Origin: Phylloscopus collybita | Lineage: Eukaryota > Chordata > Aves > Passeriformes > Phylloscopidae | DNA: 64,000 bases | Assembly: GCA_027886175.1 (NCBI GenBank) | Contig: JAJNNQ010000018.1 | Coordinates: 15,543,001-15,607,000, forward strand | Direction of reading: 5' to 3' | Made by a program: the position numbers and the translations under genes | Shown here: positions 46,301-60,369 of the stretch, one piece after another | How the letters are laid out: each line of letters starts with the position of its first letter | How positions within the stretch are numbered: position 1 is the first letter of the stretch | The notes under the pieces: generated by a model | What the model saw: only the letters and a program-made list of their open reading frames with translations | Databases searched by the model: none | What the model was told of the DNA's origin: nothing

Positions 46301-47403
46301 AAGGGAGGGTGAAGGGGCCGTTCTTAGCACTGCCTGCAGATATTTCTTAGAAAGATGCAGACAAGATGGACACAGACTATTCTTGCAGATGAACTGGGAT
46401 ACATCAAGGGGAAACACACAAAAGATAGAAAATGGGATATTCTGATTGGGTATTATGTAAAAAAGAAAAAAATCACCATGAGGGTGATAAAAAACTAGTA
46501 TGGGTCACTTAGGAAATTTCTGTCCTTGGAAATACTCAAATCCTGACTGGATTAGATCCTGAGAAATCTCATCTGGTGTCAGAGGTGACAGAGTGCAGTG
46601 GGGGTTGGTGGCATTCAACAGCCTCTAGAGGTCCTTCCGTCATATATTATTTGTGATTCTTTACATTCTTCCCTATGTCCTGTGGAAACACCTGGAATGT
46701 AGAGATGGGACTGATTCCTGGAAAGCCAAGTAAATTGGTGATGGGTGAGCAGAGACTCATGAGAGGAAATTTTAGATGTGTTGCAGACAATGAAGGAAGA
46801 AAACAGAGGGCTGTCCAAACCCAATGAAACAGCTCATGTGAATTCCTAAACACTAATTTGCTAAACCTAACACAGAAAGCCCTAAAAAATCGTATCCATG
46901 GCTGTGTTACAGAAAGACACTCTATAAAGCTTGTCACTATTGTTTTTGCAGAGAGAATCATTTTGCTTAGACAGAAATTGATGCAAAATGACAAATTTCT
47001 TCTTTTGTGGTCAGTATTAAGGACAAAATCTTACTCTGAGAAACAACAGAATAATAAATATCCCCTATGTTCCCAATTCTACATTTATTCTGTGTTTTCT
47101 TTTAAGAATTACCTTCTCACAATGTTAAAACAACTAGGTTTTCCCATAGCTGCTTCTCTATCTTGTGCTCCTAGATCATAATTTCTGTTTTCCTTTCAGG
47201 CAATGCATAAGGCCACGGTGGATGTCAGAGAGAACGGCACAGAGGCTGCTGCAGCGACTGGTGTAGTAATAGAAGGGCGTCTAGCATTTCCTACTCCTGA
47301 CATTGCCTTCAACAGGCCCTTTGTGATGATGATTATTGAGAAAACCACCAATGCCCTGCTCTTCCTGGGGAAAATTGTGAACCCAGCTGCTGAGGAAGAC
47401 TAG
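43362..47403 (+). CDS. Clade A serpin (alpha-1-antitrypsin-like), unit B, 417 residues, P1 Arg
   Basis: Secreted protease inhibitor by family. Coding parts: 43376-44006 (631 bp), 44652-44922 (271), 45453-45600 (148), 47200-47403 (204), all in phase with GT/AG borders; stop TAG. Signal peptide and Gln-rich mature start are as in unit A. Counting 17 residues from the hinge Glu places P1 at Arg (47278-47280), preceded by Ile-Glu-Gly, with Leu at P1'. That predicts inhibition of an Arg-specific, trypsin-like enzyme such as a coagulation or immune protease. The hinge GTEAAAAT is what an inhibitory serpin needs. By hand count the 631-bp exon differs from unit A at about 26 sites, 19 of them giving amino-acid changes. 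Exon 3 has 9 changes, exon 4 has 6, and the loop is almost wholly different. Confidence 0.93.
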
Positions 47404-47499
47404 ACCAAGAGTACTTGTGCTCTTCAGTGCAGAGAGGAGAGCTCGTGCACATCCCAGGAACTTCTTTGCAAAGTAGGACTAGAACTGAGCTGATGCATA

Positions 47500-47524
47500 A
47501 TAAATAAATAAATAAATAAATAAA
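47500..47524 (+). terminator. Tandem polyadenylation signals of the unit B serpin
   Basis: A run of overlapping AATAAA about 100 bases after the stop. Confidence 0.6.
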
Positions 47525-50500
47525 TCTTCTGTCAAGCTCTTCTTGACTTCAAAACAGACATTTTGAGCACAAACAGACATTGAGTACAAACATTATAGGC
47601 CATTTACAAAATTACTCAGCCCAAGCAGGCAGCCATATCAACAGATAGACACTTTCTGTGTAGTTATCATGGTATCAGGGTTTTGGTATGCAGATACAAC
47701 TTCCTGCTGTTGGCTGAGAAACTTCCTGTGTCTCCCATTTCCTCTCATCACCTCACAAACCACAAGTCTATCCCTTTCACCTGGGGAATGCTTCTTTCCC
47801 TCCCTCTCATTCCACCATGAATCCCAGGAGAAGTCTCCTTCATCTTTGAAGCCCTCCCAGGGGAAGGGAAACAGAGACAGAGCTCTTACACCTTTCCTCT
47901 CCTAGATGGTGGATGCTCCTTGATAAAGAATCATCCTTTTCCTTCTAGCTTGACAACTGCCTTCTACCAGCTTCAAACCTTGCTCCCTTCTGCACTTCTC
48001 ACTAGTTGCTCCAGAATAAAGGATACAACATTTCTGGCAAGGCAAGAATTTAGCTTTTGTGTCAGTGAAAGCTGCACATGATTGCACAAATTGTCATCTA
48101 TAATGGTCTTGTACATGCACACAGCAAAGCAGAGGATCCCTAGGAGAACTGGATGTGGCAAATCCCATCCCCTGGTTCCAGAAACTGGTGACTCAGCTGG
48201 AGACCATGTCTCTGCTGTCCACGTGCCAGCTGATTTATACTGACCTCCACTCACTTCAGCAAGCTCAGGCTGCTGAGTGCCCCCAAGAGGATTCTCTCCA
48301 TTAAGCTGCTGTTCAGGGTGCAGAAGGGTGACTTGGGCACCTCCCTGAGTGCTGAGTAGGCAGAAGCCAACATTACCAACAGCACCATGTTAAGGGAAAG
48401 TCTTGCTGCAGCAGGTTAATTTCATTAACTGGCAATTAAAAATAGAGTAAGATAGTAGTACAGACATAGTTGAAAACACCTTCCCCCCAACCCCTTCATT
48501 CTCTCAGGCTCAAGTTCACTTCTAATTCCTCCACTCCTCTCTCTGAGTGGTGCAGGAAAGCAGACACAGGGGCAGGGCAGTTGAGGTCAGTTTATAATGC
48601 TTCATCTCTGCCACTCTTTCCTATTCCTGATCTTCCTCTGCTCCAGCATGATGACAGTTGACAGTCCTTCAGGAACTGCTCTGGCATGGCTCTTTCCTGC
48701 AGGCTCCAATCTATCAGGAACAGACTGCTCCAGCAGGATCTTCTTGCCATGGGGTTGCAGGTCCTGCCAGGACCCTGCTCCAGGGCAAGCTCTCCACAAG
48801 CTGCAATTTCCCTCTTGCCCACATCCACTTGCTCTAGCATGGGGTCCTCAAGCAGTGTGGGTTTCTGCTCCACCACACTCCTCCACGGGCTGCCCTATGG
48901 GCACAGCTGCCTCACCAGGGGCTTCTCCAGGGGCTGCAGGGCAATCTGTGCTCCAGAGTATGGAGCACCTCCTGCCCCTTCTTCTGCATTGATCTGAATG
49001 TCTGTGGGGCTGCTTCTCTCACCTGTTTAGTCCTCCCTCTCACAGCTGCTACACAATGTGTTTTGTTTTTTCTCAAATCAATTCCCCAGAGGTGCCACCA
49101 TCTTGGCCAGGGGGCTCAGCTGTGTTTTGTGGTGGGTCTCTTGGAGCCCTCTGGAATGGGCTGGAACTGCTCCTGCCCAGCACAGGACAGCCCTGACCTC
49201 TCCTCACAGAGGCTGCCCTGCAGCCCCCTCTGCCAGCACCTCTGCACAAACAGCAGATACACAGATCCCAGGCCTCAGCTGGGGCTCACAGTGAGTAATG
49301 CCATTTAATGGATGGGTAGGACACTCTGATGGTGCTAATGACCTGTCAGGAGCTCCTCTCAGCATCAATAGCTGGAGGGCACTCCTCCAACACAGCCTGA
49401 GCTGAGCCTCAGGACAGCTCAGGACACTGCTTCCTCCCTGGGTTTCCAGCCTCAGCCCTGCCCTCCTCTTTAGGAGGAGCTGGAACCAAAGAGTCCACTG
49501 AGGGGCCTGGGGCTCCCTGACACTGCTGCAGGGCTTTAGCTTCTGGCTAGGATGGGTCAGAGCTGCTAAATGCTTCTGCAATGTGTTTTGGGTTGGGAGA
49601 GCCCTGGCAGGTCATGTGGTGGAGAGAAAACCATAGTGTGCATTTCTGCAGTGAGAGATAATAAAGCCTTTCATGTGAGCAAGCACAGACCTTTCCACAG
49701 TCCTATGGGGAAAAACTCCAGCCTCTAGCCAACCTATTCACACAGACCTAGACTTGCTTCATGCAAAATATTTTCTCTATAATCACCCCCTGATAGTCCC
49801 CCTCTCCAGATGTTAAAGAAAGAAAACTAGCAGTGCTCCATGGAAAACCTGAGTCAGCTATACCTGTCTAATGCATTTTCTCTCTCAGGAAAATAAAAGT
49901 GTTTTAGCATTGCTTGAAGGGGCAAACGTCTGCTGTTGGACACAAGCCAAGGATTTTAGCTTTGCTCAGGGCTGCCAAGCTGCAAGTCTCTTCATCCACA
50001 GCTACTAAGAGAGCTTGCTCAGTCATTGCTCCCCTGCTTTGGGAGTGGTGAGGCTTAGGGGAGTGGTTAACTGTGTGCTACTTGAGAGGCTAAAGGGAAG
50101 GCAAGAGTGAAAGTAAACAAGAAACTGTTCATATTGCCTCATTTCTTCCCTTCCCCTCTGCCCAATTCTGCAAAATGAAACCCAGGAAAACCCCCAGTTT
50201 TATTGTTTACTAGTAAACACTAGATAACTGAAATAGAAACCTTTGTAAAAATTCTTATTTATCCCCTTATCAGAACTGTGAGGTTTTCTTATGGAAAATA
50301 GTGCAAGTTCCCTTGGTGTCTAATGGGTTAAATGCACTTTTTTGAGGGTGGAAAAATTATTTCAGCTGAGAGGATAGTTCCCAGCTATGCTTTTGTTACT
50401 TCCCTGCAACTGCAAATAAGAACAATTAAAAAAAAATCTTAAAAGGCAGACCAGTGTTTTCTCAAATGAGCAGTTAAGTTCAAAGACTCTGTTGGAAACT

Positions 50501-50980
50501 TAGACGGATTTTGGAAAGGAGCTTCAAGAGTTGGAAGAGAAGAGGAGTGCTGAGCTGATTTGCTGAGTTATTTTAGCTCCACCATGGAGCTAGGGGGAGT
50601 ATAGCAAGAACATGATGATTGAACAGAAAAAATGAAAGCTTTACAGATGTTCAGAAAGTCTGCCTTCAAACTAAAGGCAACACCTTGGCCCAGCTGTAGA
50701 TACCCTGAATCAGCTGCAGCTGAAACTGAAATTCTACCAAGAGGAAAACATATCACCCTGAGCCAAGGTAACTCCAGCAGACTGAGAAACTTCACGGTTT
50801 CAGGAGCAACATGGAAAGAAGTGGGAGAGCAAAATCTCTCTGAAGAGTACAAGGAACCCTTTGCCACACTTCAACCAACCAATGGCCCTCATACTTCAGA
50901 CATACTGACCCAAGGGAGAGAAAACATGGAGCCAGCACATGGAGTGGACTGCCCATGTGTTGGGTCCGGTGTTATCAGGG
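47525..50980. other. Non-coding tail of unit B
   Basis: It contains about 290-310 bp (roughly 47540-47858) that unit A lacks in the serpin 3' flank; otherwise as in unit A. No gene was recognised. It ends at the last base of homology with unit A. Confidence 0.5.
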
Positions 50981-53900
50981 ATAACTTGCCTCACCTGATT
51001 GTCCACCAGCATAGCACCTACAGGTAATTCGTTAAAGTCTCAATGATATGTGTTTTGATCCTTGATGACTTCCTTTGTTAACTAAAAAAGTAGCATCTAC
51101 CTCTATCATATACCTCTGGAATATTGGGCATACAGAATGCACAATGAGGGGTAAAACTAGACTGCATTAATTTTGCAATGTTTGACCTCCATTCTGCACA
51201 GATTTTAACAGACAGGTCTCTCTGTGCCTTCATTAGTCATCTGTCTTTGTTGCTTTTGGTGTCAAGGCCCTACCTGAGAAAAAAGGCATTTTTGAACTGT
51301 TTAGAGACAGCAGTATTGTAGCTGAAGTCTCAGGAGTCCTGAGATAAAAATCCTCAGAGTCATCCCTAAGTGGGGATGGAGATTATCTGAGCAGTGCTTT
51401 TGTATTGTATTTCCAAGCAGTGTGACCTGACATTCAGCACAATTAATGCTTTTGAGAAGCAGTAGGGAATGTTGTAGGCAGCAAGCTGTCATTTGAAAAG
51501 TAACATATTGTACTTCAAAGTTACTGTGAACTCTCTTGATTCGTCTGAAATGTACCTATTGAAATTAGCACCATAAATAGCCAACAAATCAGAAAAAGTC
51601 TGAAAGAAAACCACCATGATTTGCCCTTGGCTAACATAAAATCATGTATTAAAAATGTGCTACAACAGCTTGTTATGTTGGATTCTTTTTCAGCTCTAAG
51701 TCTCTTAAAGCCTTTTTTTTTTTTTTTTTTCCTGTAGGGTTGAAGTGCCTTCCAGTTTACTAAAGCATCACTTTTGCAAGTGCCTTGCAAGGAAAGAAAT
51801 GCATCTGGGGATCTCAGGTCTATGTCTATGCATTAAAGGAATTCCACAAGATTGTGGAGAAGGCCAATGCCCTTGACTTCCTTGGTTAGAGAACCAGGTA
51901 CTGCTACCCCACTTGGCATGCATTATTTCTATAAAATCTGGAGTTCCTTGATGACTGAGAATTCAAGCAAAGAATTTCTCATGAGCCCTTGGGAGAACTG
52001 CTGGCTTAGCCAATATCTATTACATGCACAATCACGTGGATATTCTTGCCAGTTATATTTCTTTGAAGATGTGCCAGTACAGGCAATATTAAAGGGGTAC
52101 ATCAGGTTTTTAGTCTTTTAAGACTGTTAACTCTTGCTAGGTCTGTTAATGTTTTCCATGAAAACTGTTAATCCTCATTTGTAAATCTGTGAGTCATTAG
52201 GCAAGTACATTACATTTACATCAAAATTTTGCATGCCCACATGCTGTGTGGATATTAATAAGAGCTGTAGCCAGCTGTAATTGATTGTGTGTACTGCAGG
52301 TAGGATTGATTTTAGCATTTAAATAGGGCACTGAACAAGAAAGCAGAAAACCACAATTTCTAATTTAGGAATACAGCCATTCCTTCCAAATCTTTGCAGG
52401 GTCTGTGGCACTCACATACAGTGCGTTTACACTGCCCTTTGTTCAACTCTTACTCAAGAACAAAGTGCCCAAAACTGAGCACTATCTATTCTATTCTGTG
52501 AGAGACACTCTGCAAACCTGGACATTCACCTTAATACCTAAAAAATGAATGTCTGAAGTGCTGTAAAAGTCTTGTGGAGGTACAGAAAGTGGTCAAGCTG
52601 ACCCTAATAGGGCAGTTCATATGGAAGAACCAGGTCCCCCAAAAGAGCAGATGATTTTAGGTCAAGATTGAGATGCAGATTTCCTTGCTGAGGTCCCCAT
52701 GTGCATATGGATGTGAAGGTGAGAAAGCATATCAGGATTCCTTCTCTCTGAGAGCATCACTTTCAAACAATTTAATTTCCCATCTTGCAGGCTGTTTGGT
52801 TCACACCAATTTTTGGTAGCCTGGAAGGGTTTTAGGTGGGGAGTAGGTTGTATGAAAGTCCTCTCATAACTTTTAGATTAGTTGGACGATATCAGCAACT
52901 CCAAACTAAAAAAATCCCAGACAACGCTCTTAAATAAAATTCTGAGCTCCTGTTGCTTTCCCATCTACATCTCTATCTCTTGCACTCCCTGTGCTATTAC
53001 AGAAGGAAAGTAAATTAGATAAAAGCTAAACAGGAGCCAACTCTCTGAGTCAGCTATTGAACCACATGTTGTAAGGGTTCAGGGGAAGAATTCTCAGTTG
53101 TACCATGAAAAGAGAGGGTTTATTAGTTTCTACAGGTTTCCAAAAATGAGACAGTTTGATCTGGAACTGATCTGAAACTCATTCAAGGGCCTCAGCAAAA
53201 TTACAGAAACAACTAGAAAAACAATTTAGAAAACTTGCTTTCCTAAAACTGCAGGCTTAAAGAAAATAATTTTCCTTGCCTTTCACCAGAAATATTATTA
53301 GCTAGTAAAACTTTCAGAGCACCAGTAATTATGAGTACTGCTTGGTGAATCCAGCTATCTGGTTACAGGATAAATATGCCATTACAGAAATAAGATTTCT
53401 GTGGTCAAGAAAACCCTAAAACAAACCTGGCTAAACAGAGGTTCATTGAATATTTCCTAATGATTCCTCTTTTTCTTCGTTAAGCTTCATTTTCCACTGC
53501 TTCTCAAAGGTCTCATGAACAAAGAATTTCATTATAAAATCACCCCGGATCATGTCAAAATTCAAGTTAAAGCCTAAATGAAGACCAAATTAAGTAAATA
53601 TTATAGTTAGCCTCATAAGCATTGAGTGACTGCCTGCTTGGGTGGTGAAATCCCATAGACATAGTAAATCTCTTGTTTATATTACAGAAATGAAAATGTA
53701 GGCAGAATAGAAGGCCCTTTGGAATTACACGCTATTAAAAAAAAAAAATCACCGGAATACAAATACAAATTTTTATTGGTTACTATGTTTACATACACTA
53801 GAGGCCAGAAGAGGACAAATGCCTTAACAGTACAAATGTAGTCTGGTCTCTTGTTTTTCATACAGTACTACAAGGGCAACACATTACGCACTCTTCTTGG

Positions 53901-56900
53901 AAAAAGCCCTTTTGCACAAACTCTAAAGGTCTACTCTGAAAGGGAGAAGTTCTTCTTCCCTTGTTTTATTTCAAGTACATGGCATAGAATTACTGAATGG
54001 CATCTATGGAAAGGATGCTTTTTCTTCCGGGGATATTTCTCCCCTTGTGCTGTGACATCAAGGGTTACAATTCCCTCAAAGGTGGTAGCTTCAGCATCTT
54101 GCATAATTGGTGAGAAGGAGCAGGGTGAATCATTCTTTCAGTATTTTCCCCAGATATGCTGAAGGAATATTTAAGGAGACATTATACCCTAAATTAAATA
54201 AGACAATTTCCCTCTCTTTTTACCAGAACAGAACCTGATAATTCCTACTCCACTATGGAAAACTATAAATCCCCCTCCTTAAATCCTTCAATACTCTAAG
54301 GAGTAGTTTAACTGTGAAACAGTAGTGTTTGGGGGAGATTGTGTTCAAGAGAGATTTTGAAGGAATAATTAGAGAAATTATCTTAAAATAAGTTTGTGAA
54401 TCAGTGAATAAGGGGTGAAAAATAAATTAATTGTCTGGCAGTACAAATCGAAATGATCATAACGGGTGAATAAAAAGTGGGAGCTGACCTCTTCATACCA
54501 AATAGGAGACAACAGAAAAGGTCAGAGTTTGCAAAGAGTTTGGAAGTAAAAAAAGAAGCAATCATCAGTGCAGTACTCATAAAGAAAAGTGAGTGAAATC
54601 TTCAAAGGGTAAAACCCCCCCTTGGGTCTGAAGGGGTAAAAATGTTTTTCTGAAGCCCAGGCGAAAAAGCCTGTGTGTCCCTCACATTCTGTTGATTTAC
54701 TCATTTTCACAACAGCATAGCTGTTGGCTCCCAGAGGCAATGCCATCCTGGGCTCCAGAGGGGCTGACAGGCACGCAGAGGTCACCAAAGCAGTGAGCAT
54801 TGCAATGTGGTAGGCAGGACTGGAAATACACAGCTGTGTGTGGTAGATCACATTGCTAAGCCAGCTGAACTCACAATTATTCCTGCACATGGACACCCAG
54901 GTTTCCCGGTCACATACTGATCATTCTAATTAACCACTCTGTGTTCTCCTAACAGAGTATCTGATATAAAGCTCTTTACATTGCACTGTGTTCTTAACCA
55001 GTAAGTACCAATAACTAGCAGTTACTGTGCCTGCTCCTCTGCGCTGGTCTTTCTCAGCTGTTCTCCAAGAGTCTTTACAGACCTTGCACATAGTTTTGCT
55101 CTCTGTGAACTCTGGGCTGTTTCCTTGAAGTCTTCCTCGTGCTGAGCCCTATGGGATATAGGAAACAAAATTCTTAGGGATGTTTTAGAGTGGGCATAGT
55201 CAGACTAAGTAACTCTAGCAATATTCAGCATACTAAACATCTTCATTTATCAATATACCACTTAGAGGCTTCCTATTTAGCCTTAACTGAAAAGAATCCC
55301 ATCATGACACCTTTGGTCTAAAGGCTTAATTAATCTTAAAACCACAAACTAGGAAGTTGTTCAACACTCAGATAGAAAATAAAATAGGCATGATTGCTAT
55401 TTGTGATCAGCTTAGTGTCTGTCATTAAGTTAATTGAAAGTACCACATAAAGCATGGTTTCGACTTTGAAATTATTATTTTAATTAATCCTAATATTTCT
55501 CTATACTTAGAAATGTAACTGACTGAAATATTCTCTTTCTAGAATCAGACATGGGAAAGAGAATAAAAGTGACACAGCTTCAAAGGAGAGGTTGATTTTT
55601 AAAGCATGAAATACAATTTAGAAAAGATGTCTCAAGAAGAAATGTTGCATCTGTCGCATGCAACTAGCACTACAACTTGTCAGGATTTATGAAGAAAACA
55701 ACTTTATTTGATATGTCTGAATTTGGGGCCATGCTGCTGTTGGCTTTCCTCTGAAGGATATTGAATCAGAAAATCAGGGGAAGGAGAGAATTTGCTACAT
55801 CCTACCAGCATTTTGCTAGAGAAGTTCTTTGAAAATCCCTCGCCCTTCATTTCTGGCATGAACCTTAGGAGACAGCAAGAAACAGCAGAGCCATTGGGAC
55901 CCAGGAGCACTCAGTGTTGTTTCTGCTCTCTTGTGCTGGCATGCAGCTGTGCCCAGAAGAGCAATGTTGTCACTGCTTGCTCTACAGCTACTGTATAAAC
56001 TTTATTTGCTGTTTAATGTATAACAGTGTGTTCACTGTGTAAGCCTGTTCAAACAATATAAAGACAGTACAAAAAGCAATAAAGGTCAGATGAATGTGAG
56101 GGGGTCCTTCTGAAAGTGCTGTGGAAGCCATTAGATTTTAGTAGCTAAGGATATTAAACTCACATTAGCTACCTGTGTCATAGATTAACTCACTCAATTA
56201 ATTAATTCATGCCCAGCTGATGAAGTTCATTAGGGCAATGACAGTCTACTCTGTAAAGAAGCTCTTCTTTAGCCAGCTAAGAAGGCAGATGACATTTTCA
56301 CTACCTTGGAGGTGATTTTTAAATTAAACTTTTAAACTTTTAAAGAAAGCAATAGGGCAAACATGGATCACTGTGCACAAATTGTAGAAAGATGTAGGAT
56401 ATTTGGGAAGGTCTAATTCCATAATTAGTAGATAACTAGGGCATCTACTTCTTTGGTATCTAGATGGTTTCCACAGACTTCAGCTGGTCAGAACAGAAGC
56501 ATGAAACAGATTAAGGAAGTCTCATAGCAGAAAACTTGAAGAGGGTATCAGGAAACTCAAAAGCAAGTCTGCAGCTTCCAATGAATGGACATCCTACTTC
56601 TGCTGCTTTGGGGTGAGAGTGCAGGGGTCTGAGGGGCGTGAAAGAATTTGTGCCAATGTGAAATTATGATCAGGACCTTTTCTGTGAAGGTGACTGAGAG
56701 GTGGGAAGGGAAAGGAGGGGCGGGAGGAAGATGGAAATGTTTAAGAGATAAAGATACTTTGCCACCTCTGAGACCACTTAACCCTTCCCAGGAAGACTAT
56801 CTGACACTGCAGGGGAACTGAAGGTAAGGGAGAAGAGAGTTTCTTCCCCTGAGACACCTTCCTAAGATTTCTGCTGCAGCTGAAGACTCCTGCCACAGTG

Positions 56901-59900
56901 CATATATGCCTAAAGTCACATACACAGATGCACTCACTGCACTTCTTAATTCCCTCCTCATTGGATTCAGTCTCACCAGCTAAATCAGTCTAGCTTCTGA
57001 CCACATCTCCCAGGTCCCTCCTCATGACTGGTTCAGAAGTATCCATCCTAAAGCCCCATCCTTTTCAGGATGAAAAAGAAAAGCTGCTTAGCAATAACTG
57101 CATTTTTCTGGAAGAATTACATATATGAATACCCACTTTCCACTCTCAATTTCTTTCATCATGTATCACCTGAATGTCAGATCACAAGCTGAGAAGAATC
57201 GAGAACATATGGCATTCCTGGCTGTAAATAAACCCATGATACATACAGGGCACTGCCAAGACAAAAGTCTTGACAGATTCTATGACTGTTGCATGGGGAC
57301 ACTACTGGTAGCTTCTTCCTTTACTGTTGCTATCTGATCACCTGTAGGTAGCTTCCCTTTTTCTGCAACTCCACATTACCCTTCTATTGCAGGAATAATT
57401 ATCTGCCTTTGGACCCAGAGTCCTTCACAATCACCTTTGCTTAAAGAAGCTCCTATTCCCAATCCCTGTGCAGTAGTGTGCTGACTGGTCAAAACATGGA
57501 ATATCTAGATAGCTGACCTGCAAATATTAAAGAACAGAGAGAAAACAGGAAAGAACAGAGAGAGCCTTCACTGGCGTCACAACATGCTGGAACAAACACA
57601 TGGAAATTCCTAATGGAGCTCAAGGTGAAAAGGGTGACTTTGTGGTATCCTCAATAATTGTAAATAATACTAGGATGTTGCATTTTGCAACTACTCCTTA
57701 CATCTTGTGCTTCTGGTAGGAAATAGAGTCCAGGTGAGCAAACAGCACCTACAGGAGAAAGAGGCGTTTGTAGCCAACAGTTTAGAAGGTTGCCAAGTAA
57801 GGAGACTCGTGGTACAACATGCTTGTACTACAAGGGCAAGGCAGCACTGCACGAATTACAGTTCCACTGGTCCTCCCCTTTCTCTTTGCTCACAATTTAG
57901 CAACTGCAGGAGCACTACCAGCTGGTTATTGCCAGGGATGAGATGGAAACTGTAAAAAAAGTGTTATGTTTCATGTCTAAGGGCAACAAAGGATATAAAT
58001 TACGTGCTTTAGACACCTACAGATTCCAGATTGCAGTCCATCAACTTACAGGCTATCTATGGTTTCTTATTGGTTTTCTTCCATTTCAGTTTTACTGGAA
58101 ATTTCCCTTCTTGATCCCGACCAGAAACACAGCCTTCTTCCTGCACTGTTTTTTTTCCAAATGTGAATTTAAATTATTGAGCAAACAACTGCACATTTCA
58201 CATTACTAGATCACTTGCCTCTGCTTATATTACCTGAATCCAAAAGACACGAGGCCTCCTCTGACTGATTGGGGTGATTGATTTCCATCTCATAGCTGGG
58301 ACCAGCTGCTCTCTCACATCCATCAACAGTGTTCTCCTTAAGCACACCTGAAGTTAAAAGAAAAAAAAAACAAAAACAAAAACAAAAACCAAAATGCTAA
58401 TAGGTTTTGTAAGAACACTATTAAAAAATATTAAATAGCAATTGATTACTACAGTATTCCATGCATCAGTTGTGTCAACTACTCCTTGTACTTTCATGGC
58501 ATTCAGGAGTTTCAGTCACCAGAAGCAGGACTCAGCTCTGCTGAAGTGAGTGTGCGTGGGATGGGAGCCTTTCCCCTTGGAGGCAGACTGGTGCCTGTAC
58601 ATAGTCCTCCACACCCTTCCCCAATTCCCACTGGTCTCATCCCCAGATCTGCTCCTGAGTGAATGAAAGACCATGCTAGAACAGTTATAACAAGTAGTTT
58701 CAGATTTGCCCTTTGAATGAAAAACATTGTCAGAAAACCACTTCTCATTTTCTGAGTAAATGAGCTGAAAGTTTCTCCAAGAGATCAGCAAGTTTTGTCT
58801 GACCCCAGCTGAAAAGTAGCAAATTACTGAGCTGAGGGAGGTACTGTAAGAGTCAGACAACATTTTAAAGAAACATCTAAAATACTGTTCCAGTTCAGAA
58901 ACTATCAAATTTAAATGCTTTCATTTTTCATCTAAAAAGTATTTGGGAAGAAACTATTCAGCAGATTCAGCAAAAGCTTCAGAAGTTGTTCTGGGCAACC
59001 TGACACAACATGTCTGGAAGAAGATGAGTTTAGACAGGAGTATTTCACCCTGTCAGAGGCTCTTCCCTCTTCACCATGCAGCTGACCTTCCCCTAACTAG
59101 AAATTCTCTCAGCTTTTGTGAAATAAGAAACACAGGGAATATCTACATTATTTGCTGTTCCTCAGGAATGATTATCTGTCCCTGATCTGGTTAATGTTTA
59201 TGACAGAGTCTGGGTTTGTAACATTGTTCAACAGCTGAATGAGGAACAGGACAGACTCTGTCTGGAAATAACTGACTAGAGCAGGAACAAGTATCTCCAA
59301 AGAATGGCCCTATTTAGAAACAGCTACTGAGCATCAGATTTTTCACAAACTGAAACCTTCAGAGCCCCAAAAACCTGGCTTTTCTTTTCAGCTTGCCATC
59401 TCCAGTAACCTCCATGGCCACCATCTCCCAAAAGCTGGGTGACTTTCTGAGGAGTAATAAAGAAGGTAGAAAGTAAAAACAAAACCATACAAGTCTTACT
59501 ATAAGCAAAAGAAGACTAGCAATGAAACTTGGCATGAAAATGTATTTTTACTGTGTACGAGGTATTTCAAGCCACTTTTCTTCATCAGAAGATAAAAAGT
59601 AACTCCTGTCTGTTAATATCAGTGCACGATTTGGCCAGATACTGTTGGATGTATCTGTGTATGCCCAGGTTACTTGTGCTGATGGTCAACACTAGCTGGA
59701 TCTGTTTGCTACATGTCCATGATCACCATCATGTAAATAGTTGCAAAGTATACTCAATGTCAGCTAAAAACCGAGCTAAATCAATGCTGAATTTGCACAA
59801 CTGTCTGTTTAAGTATTAGGAAATACAGAAATTTATGTGGCACTGACAAATACATCTCAAGATTCTCTGTGCAGACATCTTTATATTTTCCTTCAGGAAA

Positions 59901-60369
59901 GGCTTCTTGTTAAAAAAAAATGCTGGATATTTCTTCTTTCAATATATAAATATCTGCACTTGGAACTAAGACCAAGGCCTCAGTTTTACCTCTGGAGAAA
60001 TATCGTATCAGTGTCAGTGAAGCAGGACTCCACCAGTCCCATATTTCACCAAAAAGCACAGCACAGCCACCTTCATCCTGGCATTTCCTAACTGCAGGAG
60101 TTTGCAGTTAATGTGTCCCACTGAGGCACCTGGCATGTGACAGCCCTTCCAAGAGTTCCAGGTTTTATCATCTGCAGTATCCCATTTCTGGGGTGTCTAA
60201 GTGCATAATAATCACTATGTATGGTGGATGAGACCGAAAAATGAGATTCTGGGGTGAGAGAAGACAGTGCAAGTGCTGGAGCAATCAGCCTAGCACACAA
60301 GAGATGGTAGATTTATGGGGTTTAAAACCAAGCTAAATAATAAGCTAGTTTTCAGTCTGCTGGTATTTG
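50981..60369. other. Single-copy gene-poor DNA
   Basis: No exon with family features was found in these 9.4 kb. It holds poly-A/poly-T runs (51714-51731, 53738-53748), an (AAAAAC)n stretch at 58361-58392 and scattered AATAAA signals on both strands. The open frames are short and lack recognisable domains. A regulatory role or an untranslated exon of a neighbouring gene is possible but not shown. Confidence 0.5.

Larger units (their letters stand above)
23536..50980 (+). repeat. Tandem segmental duplication, unit B (complete, about 27.4 kb)
   Basis: The unit runs from the joint LTR through the complete provirus, orphan serpin exons, dead serpin exon, collapsed LTR element, complete serpin and non-coding tail to 50980. 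There the sequence leaves homology with unit A and enters DNA that is single-copy in this window. Its part 27446-50980 matches 1-23535. The left 3.9 kb (joint LTR, 5' LTR, gag) has its unit A counterpart outside the window. Confidence 0.9.

Noticed and set aside
54522..54896. 124-codon minus-strand open frame
   Set aside because: It has some protein-like wording but no identifiable family, start context or splice partner.
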